Shown: positions 31,109 to 46,100 of the stretch, one piece after another | How positions within the stretch are numbered: the first letter of the stretch is position 1 | How the letters are laid out: every line of letters starts with the position of its first letter | NCBI RefSeq assembly: GCF_932526225.1 | Contig: NC_064043.1 | Coordinates: forward strand, 7,371,501-7,431,500 | Source of the DNA: Nematostella vectensis | Taxonomy: Eukaryota > Cnidaria > Anthozoa > Actiniaria > Edwardsiidae | DNA length: 60,000 nt | Direction of reading: 5' to 3' | Notes under the pieces: generated by a model | The model's input: the letters and a program-made list of their open reading frames with translations, nothing else | Databases searched by the model: none | What the model was told of the DNA's origin: nothing | Position numbers and translations under genes: made by a program

Positions 31109-34100
31109 CTTAAGAAGGCAAATATAATTATAATATAATTACTAAGATTAGTCTGAAAGCATTGCAGGGGTGGGTCCAGGATTTTAAAATATCGGGTGAT
31201 AATTTCTTCAAACAAAGTGACTTTTCAATGTTTTTTTTTTTGCTCGAGAAGGGGTTGGATATCCACCCAATCCACCTCCTCTGTATCCGCCCCTGTTTTG
31301 CTAATGATCGTTGATAGTTATATTAGAACAAATCCAATTTAGTCTGCCCAGTTTGATAACTAAAAAAATTAAGGTATTCATCATCGCTATCGTTACCATC
31401 TTCGCAATCATAGTTATCAACAACACCAAGATTCACCACCGTCATGAGCATTTTCATCATTAACATCACATACGTCATTGTCAACGTCATCGTCACCATT
31501 CCCATGACGATTATTGCGGCCATCATTCAGCACCAGCATCGATAACCACTATCATAATCACCAGTTTCACCATCACATAACAACCATCAACATTACCGCC
31601 ATCATATTCACCACAATCATCACAACCATCATCACCATCATTATCACATCCATCATCATCACCACTATCATAATCATCACAATTAAGATCACCACCATCA
31701 TAATCAGCACTACCACCATTGATAACTGCCATCATAATCAACACTTCCGTCATCGTCACCACCATCAACATCATCGCCATCACCAAAACCATCATCATCA
31801 TAACAACAGCCATCATCGCCATCATGAAAACCATCATCATCGCCATGATCATTACCATCACCATCAGCATCACCATCATCACCATCACCATCATCATGAC
31901 CATCTTCATGGCCATCATTACCTGTGCAAGAAGCAGTGCTCCCTGTCCAAGTGCCATCAGCCTGGCACTGCCTGGTGATGCTTCCCTGCAGCTTGAAGCC
32001 GGGGTTACAATCATAGGTCACGCTTGAGCCATACGTGAACACGTGACCGATACGGAAACCATTGACAATGGCTCCTGGATCACCGCAGTCACGGACTGAA
32101 AGAGAGATAGACAGCGGGTAGTTAATACGAAGTGTTGATTTTCTAATGTCTTGCCGTTACATTGCATCGGGGGGTTACTGATCAAAAGCAAAAATTAGGA
32201 CAGTTTGCCAGTAAAACGCCGCCATTTTAAAGCGAAATAGCATTTTTTACCGGAGCAATACAAAATCTAGTCTTGCGTTCTTCAGCACTGTCACTTACTT
32301 TTACACGTTGGTTGGGACCCAGTCCACTTCCCGGTGGATTCCTCGCATGTCCTGATATTAACTCCCTGTAGCTGGTAACCTTGGTTACAGACGAACTTGA
32401 CTGACGCGCCGTAAGTATGGTTTGTACCGACCTTGTTGCCATGGAGGGGTGTACCAGGCTCACCACAGGAGCGCTCTCAAATATAAATACATTAAGACAT
32501 GTGAGTTATTTTTCCCTTACACATTGATTGCTTTGGTGTAACAAAACACCCTACCTATCTACAGGTAGCCCAAGCTCTTTATTTGTCCATAATGATACGG
32601 TAAACATAGGGCGAAAAACAAAATGAGTGATAAATTTAAAAAAACTTGTTGAAAAACGTGTTTAGTCTAGTGTTGTGTTCATGTTTACCTTTTGCGACTT
32701 CTCTGGCCGTATTAAAAGCGACTTTTTCAAGATTTGAAATTTTACCAGATCTGGTAAAAGTTCAAATCGTGATGAATCTTGAAAAAGTCGCTTTTAATAT
32801 GGCCAAAGAACACGCAAAAAGTAAATATTATGTTTTTCGCCTATGTTGACCGTAAATATCATTAGCGACAAATAGAGAGCCTGGGCTACCTGTGACCTAG
32901 ACACGTGAGCATGATGTTTCCCTCTCCCATCTCCCTAAATACTACGTGATCAAGTGCGCTAAACCGCTGATCTATCTTTACACGTGGGCATGATGTTTCC
33001 CTCTCCCATCCCCCTAAATACTACGTGATCAAGTGCGCTAAACCGCTGACCTATATTTACACGTGGGCATGATGTTTCCCTCTCCCATCTCCCTAAATAC
33101 TACGTGATCAAGTGTGCTAAGCCGCTGACCTATCTTTACACGTGGGCAAAATTTGTCCCTCTCCCATCTACCTAAATACTACGGGATCAAGTGCGACGAA
33201 TTGTTGACCTATACTTTGACACGTGGGTAATCTTTCTTTCCATCTGCTGACCGCTCCTCAGAGCACGTGCTCGAGTGCGGCAAACCGCTGAACTACCTAG
33301 ACACGTGGATAGCTTCCCTGTCCATTTGCCGTCCGCCCCGCAGAGCACGTGCTCGAGTACGGCAAACCGCTGACCTACCTAGGCACGTGGGTAGTTTGCC
33401 TGTCCATTTTCCGTCCGCCCCGCATTTTCTGCTTGCGTCCCCTTCCAGATGGTGTTTCACGCGACACTGGTACCTGACCACGGAGTTGTAGGTAAAGGTG
33501 GAGCCAATAAGTGATCCGGCAAATGGCGTGCCAGGATCTCCGCAATCCACCACTGAAACAGTGAAATTCGACATTAGAAAAGAGACGGTGAAACTTAGAT
33601 GGCGAATGATAGCCACGATAGCTTAGTGTCACGGACTTCGCTTTTTAAACACCCATGCGCGAAATACGGGTCAGTTTAGCTTGGGATTTTTTAGAGGTGT
33701 ATTAACCTGTCTTTAAAATGGTAATAAGCCAAAGCATGCCGGGTCTAGCTTTTCTCCATTAACCTATATTGAAAGAGAAGTAAAACGCTTGTGATACTGG
33801 TTTGTGTACCATATTTAGTGACACTGACTCATAAGAGAGGCTATTTTCGGTAACTAGCCAAAACCACTGCAATACTTGCAGGGCCGTAGCAGGAGGTGGA
33901 GCACTGGGGGCATGTGCCCCCCCCCCCCTCCCCCAATATTTCGAGGCATGCTACAGCCCGAAAATAACAACTGAATAATTCTGTTATTAGAGTGCCAAAG
34001 TACGCAGGGATAGCAATTATTTTCATATTTTTAATATTCAAAACAAAACTTTAAAAAAATATCGGGTCAACGTTATTAGACGACCGGGGAAACGCTTTAC

Positions 34101-37100
34101 TCTTTTGTAGTCAGAGCACTGTAGACTGAGCACGTGACACTGTAGACTGAGCACGTGATATACACTGTCCACTCACGTATGCAAGTAGGGTCGCTTCCAG
34201 TCCACCTCTTGTCTGACCCGCACGTTCGGAAGGCGCCATCTTCAGGCTTCACGCGATATCCCGTAGCACAGGAAACCCTAACAGTGCTTCCCACTTCACG
34301 GCGGTTTCCTTCAATTTTGCCGTTGACGGGAGCATTCAGGGCGGGACAGTCGGCGCCTAATACAAATGCAATGATTTGAGCGTGGTCTTTCGTCCCGGAG
34401 AGGGAAAGCGGCAGAGAAAAACATCAGAGAAATCACATTTTACGTTCACTATTGCATTTTACTCTTTCTTGTAAATTTGGGATATATGGATTTTCACCAC
34501 CACCCAGTTCCTCATTCGTTTTTTCCTTGCTCTTTATTCACCCCCCAACCCCTCCCTAAGACACACTCCTGCGCATTGCACCTCATCCTCTTCTTTTACT
34601 CTAGATACTCACGGACACATCGCGGCTGCACCCCTGTCCACGTCCCATCCTGCTGACACGAACGCTGAGCCACACCCTCAAGAGCATACCCAGAAATGCA
34701 CGAGAACTGCGCACGACTGCCATAGGAATGTCCAGCGGTGAGCGTGCGCGCGCCTTTTTTGATCGTTCCAATATCCACGCATTGTACGGCTGGGAAGAGA
34801 GATCAAGTTACTATTCAAATTGAAGGGATTATGCAACTCTTCTATTCGAATAAAAGGGAACATCAACTTCTTCCATTCAAATTAAAGGGATAATGCATTC
34901 TTTTCATTCTTTTATTCTAATTAAAGGGATCGATACAGCTCTTCCACTCAAATTAAAGGGATAATGCAACTCTTCTTCCATTCAATGGAGTTCTATTAGA
35001 ATTCTTATTCATTTTCATTTTCTTTTCCATCTCGCCGTGAAAGTTCTCGAGAGATGATTGTTGTTAGGGCCACGACAAAAATAGAATACTTGAACATCAC
35101 CTTGTACATCCTACCCTAATAATGCCTCTCGGAATACTCTCGACCCATACAAAATCTCATGGATTTGAAAGCGGCATTATAAATACGGTGTGATTGCTTT
35201 AGAAAAAGAGTAGTTTCTCTACACCTTATTAAAAAATTACTGCCATTTTAGTAAGGAGAATTACTGTCCTGATCATGCTACCTTCGCATCGAGGCTGGGA
35301 TCCTGACCATTTGCCGTCCGCTTGACACGTCCGAGTGGATGGACCCACCAATCGGTAACCAGGGTTACACGTGATTGACAGGACGTTACCAAGGATACGA
35401 GCACCATGGATGGTTTCTTTTCCACCAGTAGGAGGCGTCGTTACCGGACAGTGGATTTCTTAGTGAATAAGAGAGATGATTTGTTAAAATTTAATTTTTA
35501 ATAGCAGGGTCAAAGTACTTTTTCAATTTGCTTTCCCTGTTTCGAGAACAATATGAAACCGTTTCCTTAGCCACGAACTGTAAAACTGCGAAACTATTAG
35601 ATCCATCTACTTATGATTTAACTATGTAGACCGCTGACCTTCACGGCTCACCTGCGCAACTCCTTATATCGGACTCAAGGTTGTAACCGCCCCTGCACTG
35701 ACATGTACTGCGGAGATAGCCGTTGGCGCATGCGTGTTCGCAACCACCATTCTGGATTGCACACTCATCTTTGTCTATATCATTGATAACAAATAACAAA
35801 TTTGTGCAATGAGATCCCTCAATGTTTCCATATATTAGTGGAAAAAAAAACAGAAACTTGACATACTCAATTTCCCCCTGCAGGCCATTTTAGAAAAATG
35901 TCAGATACATCATTTCTCGTGCCTAGTCCGAATTATCATCTACCCTTATTTGCGCGGCAGAGAGGACGGAGGACGACTTATTCTGATCTTAATCATCTGT
36001 TGGGCGAGGGAGCATTTAAAGCATATTGCATGGGAAGAATATCATAATAAAAATTAAAAAGCACGTCGCTCGATTTTGTACCTTGGCATGATCGACCGCC
36101 CGCTGCCAGCTCCATTCCCGCAGGACACTCGCACCGGAAGCTCCCTTTAGTGTTGTAACACTTGTGACTACAGATACCAGTCAGCGAGCATTCATTCACG
36201 TCTAAGAATATAAAAAAGGGGATATAATAAGCAAAGCATACATCATCAACCTCCTCTCTCCTCGTCTCACTGCAGCAGGTAAACCTTAACGGATACCCTC
36301 GTTAAGTGCTACGTTTCCCAAATTACATGTTTCGTTTTCCCCATTAAATGCTCTGTTTCCCGTGTTATGTGTCACGTTTCTCCCGTTTCGTTTTAGTTTC
36401 TTCCGTTATGTGTTACGTTTTCCCCGTTACGTGTTACGTTTCCCCCATTACGTGTAGATTTTCCTCGTTACATGTTCCGTTTCCACCGTTATGTGTAACG
36501 ATTCCCCCGTTACTTGTTACGTTTCCTCCGTTACGCGTTACGTTTTCCTCCGTTACGCTTACGTTTCCCCCCGTTACTTGTTAAGTTTCCCCCGCTACGT
36601 GTTACAGTTCACCCGTTACGTGTTCGCAATAGCCTCCGTGTTGACGCACCGTTACATGTGACACCATCTGAGCCGAGGTTGTACCCAGGGTTGCAAGAAC
36701 ACGTGAAACTGCCCTCCGTATTTGTACACTGCTGTGCACAGGGACTGCTGGCGCTGTTGCACTCGTTAATATCTGCCGGAAACGGATTTATCTTGAGTAT
36801 GATAAAAGAACCGTTGATGAACTGTTGATGATGCTGACAATGTTGTTTTGCTCTTGTTAGTGATGACGACAATGGTAATAAAATAATTTATTTACATATA
36901 AGAAGATGAATATGACAATATTACTAATAGTACTAAAAGACCTTTAGATAATGAGACTTACCGACGCATTGTGGGTCGTTTCCAGTCCATCGTCCGTGGT
37001 TACAAGTCCGTACACCGTCTCCGGTCAGCTTGAAGCCTGCGTTACACGTGACTGTCACGCTACTTCCGTGACCACTTCCCGTGCTGGACACAATTTTGCC

Positions 37101-40100
37101 ATTTGTTGGAGATTTCGGGGAAGGACACCCAGACGCTGAAATGGAAAAGGTGCTACAAAAACACTTCCTCCTTGAAGCCGCATTGTCACCAGTTTACTTC
37201 CGGTCGATTACGTAACAATCTCCGATGATTTTTAACAAAAAACGCGAAAAATATTTTAAAATATTGAAAGCAGTGTGTTTACTGGAAGTTTCTTTGAGGA
37301 TGTGATTGATAATTTAGAGCGGATGACCTGTTTAATATCACGGATTTTAATAGATTCTTTTGTCTTTTAACGGTTGAGGTTTCCGTCGGATCTCCGGAAG
37401 TAAACTGGTGACTATGCTGCTTTAATGAATGTACTTCGCGCATATACGGGGGAGGCGCTTTTTTAAAATCTCTAGATTAGGGTGGGTGCAGGGTGTAAAC
37501 ATATTCCCAGAATCATAACAAAATAAGCAATCCGTTCAGGCGAGGTGCAAACCGTCCATAGGTTTTTCTCTTATGCGAGGCGCTTAAATAGTAGAGGCGC
37601 TTATTATTTGGCGACAGCTCTTATTCGAGAAATTCACTCAGAGAGATACGCAATCAATTGACCTTACCGTGCTCACATCTGCGGCCTTCATATCCACTCG
37701 GGCAGACACACTTGAACTCGTTTGGCAAATCCACGCACGTTCCACCATTAGTACAGGAATTCGACACACATGTACCTATGCCGCGAATAATATAAAATAT
37801 TACCAAGAAATGGTTTTATTCTGATCGATCATCAAATACTATCATTAAAATATGTTCGTAAAGAATCCCGGTATTGTAGGATTTATTTTTCTCGCGGAAC
37901 CAAATATACGAGAAATTTCTTTTTTACTAACCTTTAGCAACAGGAACCGATTCTGAAAAGAAAAGAAATAAAAAAAGACGTAAGAATATTCAAATTTTGT
38001 TAGAATGCTGTTGCTATTTCTGTATGACAAAAGAGAGCAAGATTCTGAAATAACCTAGCCACAACATCTATATATCAGGATCTAGATTGCAAGCTTTTAA
38101 AGAGTATGATATGTTTTATTTTCTGCATAAAGGGAAAAGCATTCGACTTTTTCGTGACGATTTTTGGAACTTGCTCTTATCCTATAATTTGGTTCGATGA
38201 GTGTGTGCAAACAAAAAATGATAACCTTTGCAGCCATAGATCTCAACACGCATCGCAATCTCGCCGCTCCAGGCCTGGGGCCTAAACCGGACGTATCTGG
38301 CCGAAAAAGACTGGACCTGTTGCCGTACGATTGTTTTGTCGTCGGTGTTTCCGGTCAGCACCTGCGAGAAACAGTAAAATCACCAACTCTTACCCACCTT
38401 GCTCAAATTTAGTTATTAGTAGGGCAAGGGGAGTTTTGAAACGCCTACAGTCCGAGTTAAATCTTGATTCAGAGCTCGTACGTTTTTGCTCTGTAGGTAA
38501 ATTGAGTATTTTCCCCCTGTGAACTGTTATATTACCAGTAGAAGCGTAGGGTAGGGGAAGACGCCCGTCTTTCAATATATGCATCCCTTCCCTCTCCCCC
38601 CTCCGTTAACTTCCAAAACTGTTTGCCTTATTGAGTATCCACAAGACTTGCTTAATTTTTTTTGCACCTTTAGACATCTATACCTACGTCGTAATAATGA
38701 AATGATTAAGCAAAAATGACACGATTAAGCATCGGGGGCTTAAAAAATAACAAAAAATATAAGGAAACACATGGAAGAACATTGAATCCGGCCCCCCTTT
38801 CTTGAAACCCTTGCTTCGGTCCCCCCTTTTTTCGAGCTCCTGGATCCGCCGCTGCCTACCTTAGCATACATGGTCCACTTGCTGCCATCAGCGCTGTACT
38901 CCAGCTTATATGACGTAACCCATTGTGAGGAGCCGTCCGCTCCCTGTGTAGCCACGCCTGTCATCCTTGTCTTCTCCCCCAAGTCCACCTGGGAAGAGTC
39001 ACGTGATAATCGAGACGAATAAATCAGATAATCGTCTTGTTATATAAATTTAAAATCAAATATGTGATTTTATCTTTAAATTGCGATCAGACAGACATCT
39101 TTGCCCACATAAATAGAAGCCGACAATAATGAAACAATTTTTTTTTCATCTGTAAAGTTGCGGTCTGCAGACACGCGCAGTTTTTAATGTCCTGATTTTT
39201 TTTCTCTTGTTCATCTCAGCCATGAGTAGCAATACATCTATTAAGGGGGGGGAGGTGAATAGGGGTATGTAAATCCGCCGATTCGTGGATCCGCAGATAT
39301 TTTTAGATCCGCATGGATTGACAGATAAACAATAGCATCGATTGAAATTCATTTAAAATTCGAAATTCGACCGTCAAAGCAGTCAAAATCCGAAATCCGT
39401 GCCCAAATTGTCAACAGATCCGTGATCCGCCGTATTTCCAAAATCCGTCAATCCGCTGAAATAATCATCAAAATCCGTAATCCGTGAGCATTTCGAGGCT
39501 GAATCCGCCGATCCGCGAACCTATTCACCCCCCCCCCCCCCCTATTAAGTATACGCGGACACTAAATCTGGATTTTGTCATAAATTATTATTGAAAAGCT
39601 AAACAAGAGGCAACTTGAAACTAATGCAAAATCACCCCCAATAAATAATGCCTTCCTCCCTCCTCTTGCATTTGTATGTTATTAGTCTTACAAACAAAAA
39701 GACTAATACTGGTACAAACAAATAAGGCTGGTGAAGGAGTTTTCACTCACTTGTAAGAATTGCTGATTGTTGCTAGATGACGGACGCCAGCCGCCATAAC
39801 TATCCTTTAAACCTGCAACAGCGGCGATACGCGATGACTGTAAGCGCCCATATTCTGGAGCTGCGGTTGGATTAAATGATGATGATGCAGTCATGGCGGA
39901 GTCTTTGATGCCCTTAGCACCAACGCCGAGTGGGTCAACGCAATCTGAGGAGAAAATGAAAGAAATGACTAGTGTGCCAAGGGTAGCTTCCTGCAGGCGC
40001 CTCGAGTGATTTGGGAAAAGGTTTTTTCGATTTCGGGCTTCCTGTGGCGTGTTCAAGAAAGAGTAGGGGCCTGGGTAAGAGGGAAAGATAGGATCAATTC

Positions 40101-43100
40101 TGTTGTCCTACTCCCCTCATCCGGCTACGGTTCAACTCGCCACATGATCCCCAATTCATAAAAATACTAAAAAAGGAAAAAAAGCATTTGAGATGATGGC
40201 TGCGAAGAAGGCAATGTCAAGGGATTGTTGAGTCTGTGACTAAAAGACTGCGCGAAATAGAAAAATGCGTGATAGAGATAAGCTATCAATGCGTGACTGG
40301 AAAAGGCTAAAATAAAACGCGACTGCATATTGAGTGTAGGGTTTAATGTCACATAAGTCTGACAGGACCCATCACTAGTGAGTGATAAAAAATATAGAGA
40401 CCACCCAATCGCGTTACTTATTGTGCGTAACCTTTTCACAAGCGTGAACTGTAACGTAAGACTGACAAGACAAACTAGTGATGTCTAGCCTGCGTAGCAA
40501 GCAAGCCCAAAGTGTTGGAAAAGAAGAGAGGAGACGAGGCGCGCACGCACGTACGCGCTACAATCCGCGATAAAAATACATGATACCTTTTGAAATTTGG
40601 CAAACGAAGTAAAAAATTTCTATCCGGCCGGCCAAGACCCTGTCAACATACGAGATCTCCCCTCTCCCCCCCGTTCTAATGTTGAGATTCCAAGTGGGCC
40701 ATGTTAGAGAGTGGACATCCTGCAATCAGACCAACATTGGACCAGGGGGGGGGGAGGGGTGATTATATCAAGGACAGAGGGGTTTTTTTGTAATGCGTTT
40801 TGGTATTCTAATTGGTCCAAAAAAAAGGTGTAGAGGTATCAAAAGTTTTGGAGCAGATTGTAGGTATTCGCTCCATCCTTCTCCCTGGCGAGCGGGATCC
40901 CTCATTTCCCTAACCATTTGCGCTTGTTACGCTGGCTAAGTGATATCAGACAAATTCACATAACTGTGTGTCTCATAGTGTGTGACTTATATACTAGCGT
41001 AACTAAGTAACCAGCGTAGGACCGTATAACGTAAGACTTACATGATGCACCAATAAAACATCGGACAGACAAACTAATGTGTCATATAGTACATGACTCG
41101 TTCACGACTAGCGTGACAGGGGTAGATTACAAGCCTGACTATGTATGTACTGCATTCGTACTGTCACGTACCTGATTGGTAGACATCGATGCCGGACGTG
41201 GGGACAATGTCGCTAGACTCAGTAACCACCATTTTACTAAGATGGCAATCTTTATTCGCGCGATTGTACTCAAATGACCGACAGGGAAAGGTGACTTCCT
41301 GTTCGCAGCTAGCCGCACACTGCTCAGGAGTCTGGGACGAGAGTGTCTTCTGACGAGATAAAACGCGTGCTTCGTGGTTCATTCGGTAGCCGCGTATTTT
41401 GCTGGAGGCTGGAAATAATTTGGATCAGGTACTCGGTTACCAAAGGATTAATCTAAAAGGTCTGGAATGTTAGCAACGACAAAAATTACCCTTTACCATG
41501 TTGTCTATCCATTCAAAATAATTCCCTTCTTGAATATACAATGTACGAGCCCCTTTTGAAATAAAATGTATCGATATCCGCTTTCAAATAAAAAAGAACA
41601 GAGTCTCCTTATCAAATAAAACGTGCAAGGATTTAGGTCAGAATCTGCGACTTGCATTTAGAATTTACGTGACTTTTTGAGTGGCAAACTCTTGCACAGA
41701 AATGGCTGCTAGCAGAGAGCGACGAAAAAAATTAATAAAATCATTTAACTAAAATGCTTCCTGAGTAAAGGCCCTGTCACACGTACGTTTTTTCTCTTGC
41801 GACCTGTCTCGCAAAAAAATTGTTGCAGGTCGCACGCGCATTTTTTGCGTGTGACACCCCCTTTGCAACTTGTTTTGCATTTCTCAAAGTCGCACGAAAA
41901 GTTGAAAGCTCTTCTACTTTCTGCAACAAATTGTTTCAAGTCGCAGGAAAAACTTCACGTGTGACAGGGCGCGTGCACCTGCAACAATTTTTTTGCGAGA
42001 CAAGTTGCAGCCGAAAAATCTACGTGTTGTTGTCATTTTGCCGCCAAAGTTGAGCGCGCGAGTTTGCCACCCATTATAACCAGCCCATTATTATAACCAA
42101 AAACAGCAAGACATTACTGACCGTCACATGCGTATGACTTCGGTGTGATGACGTAAAGCCCTTGAAGCTCCGCACGGAAGTCGCCCCAGGCTTTTACGTT
42201 GCCTTGAAAGGCCTGGCAGCTGTGCACTAAATTCTGTGCGCCCTTATCAGTGAGAAATGTGTTCCAAACATTCATTTGACTGATATCGCCCGTGAACGCC
42301 TCTTCAGCGTTAAAACCATCGCCGACGGTGTCCTGTTCTTGTCCAAGTACCATGACCCCTCCACCTTTAATAACCGCGCCGGTCTGGAATCCAAATGAGC
42401 TGTTTGTAAAGAAATCAATATTTGTAGATTTTGGGTTGTGCATAGAATAAGACAAAACAGGTGATATTTATTGGAATCGTCGGGGTTAAAATAATGCCCA
42501 CCTTGGAAACCTGTTTCAAAATTTGTTATTAAATACATATCAATCAGTGGATGTCGTTTTTCGAAATGGTCTAAAAAAGCCTGGGGCGAGCGCGCGGGAG
42601 ACCTGTGATATTCTGAATAGCTAGAGACTAGGCACCATTTCCAAGATGGCTGCCAGCAAAATCGTAGTAACACAAATTACTGCAAGTTTACGTGCCGATT
42701 CTCGACTTGCAAAGTTCTAGAGCGATAAAAAAGCGAAAAAATGATTGAAGCGGACTCCCAAATATGGTATGTAGTGCCTAATAAGGGAATGACCGAGCGA
42801 GCTAGAAAAACGACAGCGTTTCTAAAGCAAGATTGACTGATACAGTATGTCTACTCTTAAATAAGATCAAAAGTCAAGATATCGCAATCCTTTAACGACA
42901 AAAGACTGCTAATATGGTCATTGAGGGAGCTGCGAGGTTCCCCTGTGCTATTTCTAGCCGCGCGACTTTGTTAAGGGGACTGCGTAGGCATAAAAGTCAA
43001 GTGTTGCGATTTCTGACTACGTCTATCTTGCTTTTATCTAACCTCTTCATTTTCTTGCCGTCCAAGTAAAAAGCCCACGCGCCATCTAAGCTTTGCCACG

Positions 43101-46100
43101 TGACCGCCACGTGGTGCCAATGGCCATCGTTGGCAGAGACGCCGATGAATTGCTTCTTATTGTTAACATGGAGAGTGAAAGCACCGTAATCTTGTAATAC
43201 AAGGGCGTTATCAATAACCTGAAAATAAATTTGGTACATTTGGTGATTTTAAAAAGAGACATCCAAAGGCATCACTGTTTTATTCCTAATTTTCAGCACA
43301 GAAGAAAAAGTTTTAAAGGTTATCACTACATTTTTTTTTGTTCAGTTAGATTTTTAGTTAACTTAAATCCATATTTTCTAATTTACAATACTTTTACACT
43401 CTTTTTTATAGGAGAACCTAATTTTCAGTTGAGGCTGGGCCGTTCTTACTTTTGGGACATTTTAAGGCCGAATATGGTTTAACGATGTTCTTAAATTTTA
43501 GTGTATACAGTTCTTAGGAAGAGAAGTACACTAATAATCAATAGCAATAATAAGGTTGTTACTTTGAGCAAAATTGTTTCTGCATTTTAGAACGCATCAG
43601 GACTAAAAAAGATTTTTTGCTATCTGAGCCTCGGTATGTTCTTAGCATGTTCTTAAAACTTGGTGATATGTCAGGCTGGACGTTCTCATAAAAAAAGAGT
43701 GCATGTCAACAACACAATACCCAGCAGGCGCCTATGGCTGGGCAGCAGTGCCCAGCCATAGAGATCATATGGCAAATGTCCAGAGTTTATTGTGCTTTGT
43801 GTCTTCATCAACGGCCGTAGTAAGGAGGGAAGCTCTAAGCAACGCGGTCTCTGCAAGCCCTACCTCTCCATTTACGGTTGTTGCATATGAGATAGGCGTG
43901 CCGGGGTTTTCTCTATCAGTGGTCCGCATCCAGAAGGCAATGGTGAATACTGTCAAATCCGGGATATTGCTTGTTGAAGATGACGATGTTACCACACGAA
44001 GAGGGAAGTGGAGGTCAAAATCTGAAGAAACCTCTGTTGATGAGAAATATCAAATAAACTTTAGCTTTATAATCTATATGAGTGAGTTGGGCAAGATGAT
44101 AGCGACCTGTGATAATCACCTGTTTGGTCTTTATGCAACCATAGAGTGTGTACTCACTAGGTACTAGTGTATTTACGACCTACCCTAGGTATGTATGTAC
44201 AAGTCTAAAATATCCATACGTTACCCCTGCAAACCCCCCCCCCCCCCCCCCACTGGGTACGGGCCTGCTTGAAACGGCTATTTGTGATACTCACTAGTTG
44301 CACATGTGCTTCCAGAATATCCTGGATTGCAGGCACACTCGTATCCATTCACTTTATTCTTGCAAACTCCATTAACACAAGGGTTCGGGTAACAGTTATC
44401 AACATTGCGGTCACATCGTGAGCCCGCGAACCCAGCCTTGCAGGTGCAGGTATATCCGTTGACTTGGTCAACGCATGCGCCGTTGTTTAGACATGGATTT
44501 TTGGCACAATCATCGATGTCTATTTCACAGCGATCGCCTGAGGAATCAAGCAGTGATATCGTTGTAACAGTTAGATAGTTGTTGTGCCAATAAGACAATT
44601 GATAATCACATTTATTTAACTAAAGCTATATATCCTTTCACAATCCATCAAAATAGAATACCTGAGAAACCAGGCCTGCAGTTGCACTGAAATTTATCCT
44701 GAAGACTGCGACAGAGTCCACCATTTTTACAGGGCGCGGATACACAGAAGTCCATTTTCCTCTCACAGAACAGGCCGCCGTAGCCTTCAGGGCATTCACA
44801 GGCCCCCGAAGGAGGCTTGGCCACACATTTAGCACCATTCTGGCAACGGCTAGAGCTGCATAGACCGGAAATGACGTCACAGTTTGGACCGGAGTAGCCA
44901 GCCGCGCATATGCACTCGTATCCATTGACCTTAGACACAGAGAACGGTTAGATGCCTGTTTGATCCGTTGGGTTACGTCAATAATGCTGTGTTAAACATT
45001 ATTACTGCCAATGTCTTGTTGCTATTTTGAATCCCTGGTTGAGTAGAATACCTTATCAATACATGTTGATCCCTGGTAGCACGGATCAGACAGACACTCG
45101 TCCTGCTCTGTCTCACATCGTCTTCCGGTGAACCCTCCAGGACACGCGCACCGGAAGTCATCCTTCAGACTTTCGCAGCGACCTCCGTTCTGGCACGGGC
45201 TCGAAGCACAATTATCGATATCTTATTACAAGAAAGAGAGATGAAACAAATATGAAAAAGACGAAACTAATATTTGGGGGTACAGTCACGCCCCTACTGG
45301 TTATTTCCTTAACATTAAAAAAAAACATATCATATGAACAGTGGATAATGTTGGAACAAAGAATGTTTTAAATCTTATGAGATGGAGTCTCGTTTGATTT
45401 CCGTTTATTGCAGATATATATTTAATTGAAGGGGCCGTTGTTTATGATTTCAGGGGGAACTCATTCAAGAGAGAGTGATTCTCCTTGAGTTTTACCTAAA
45501 CACATGTCGTGCGAGTCGGCTCCAGGACCATGAGTTGACTTGGTTCCAGGGCACTCGCTGCAGGACATCTGTCCAATGGCTGTCTGGTATGTGCCTTTTG
45601 GGCATGGCAAACATGGCTCAACGCCGCTGCTCGAGTAAGTACCGGGGGCGCACATCACTTTGAAAAGAGAACATCCAATTATATTATTTTGATATTTTGT
45701 TTAGAAAATGAAGGAAGCACATTAAAAGCGTAGGTTTCAGAAAAGGAATTTTTTTCATGAATATTAAACCTAGATTAACATTCTACTCACTTCCACACTC
45801 CTCTCTGGATGTAGCGGCCGCGAGGACTGAGGTGGTGCCCTGGGGACAAGGTGTACATTTCTTGTTCATGTGGCCCGATGCGTATTCTCCTCGCGGGCAA
45901 ATGGTACAACGAGCCAGACCAGTCGACGAGTAGTAACCGGGCTTGCACTTTTCTGCAATAGAAACAGTTTACGTATATTAAAGAAATATGACAGAAATAG
46001 TGAATAGTGTTGAACGTTGGGGCTAATTTTGTGATCACTTTTCGCGGACACGTTCACGCACCTGTACATGACGTGAAGTTCTTGGCCTCGTCTCCAAGAG

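Noticed and set aside
31514-32042. His-rich and Asp/Met-rich frames on both strands
   Set aside because: Translation of a CAT/ATC microsatellite next to exon 37.
43765-43863. Extension of pentraxin exon 19 to about 43765
   Set aside because: Reading through gives sequence without pentraxin similarity, while splicing at 43864 joins exactly to [12 protein letters not shown] in exon 20.
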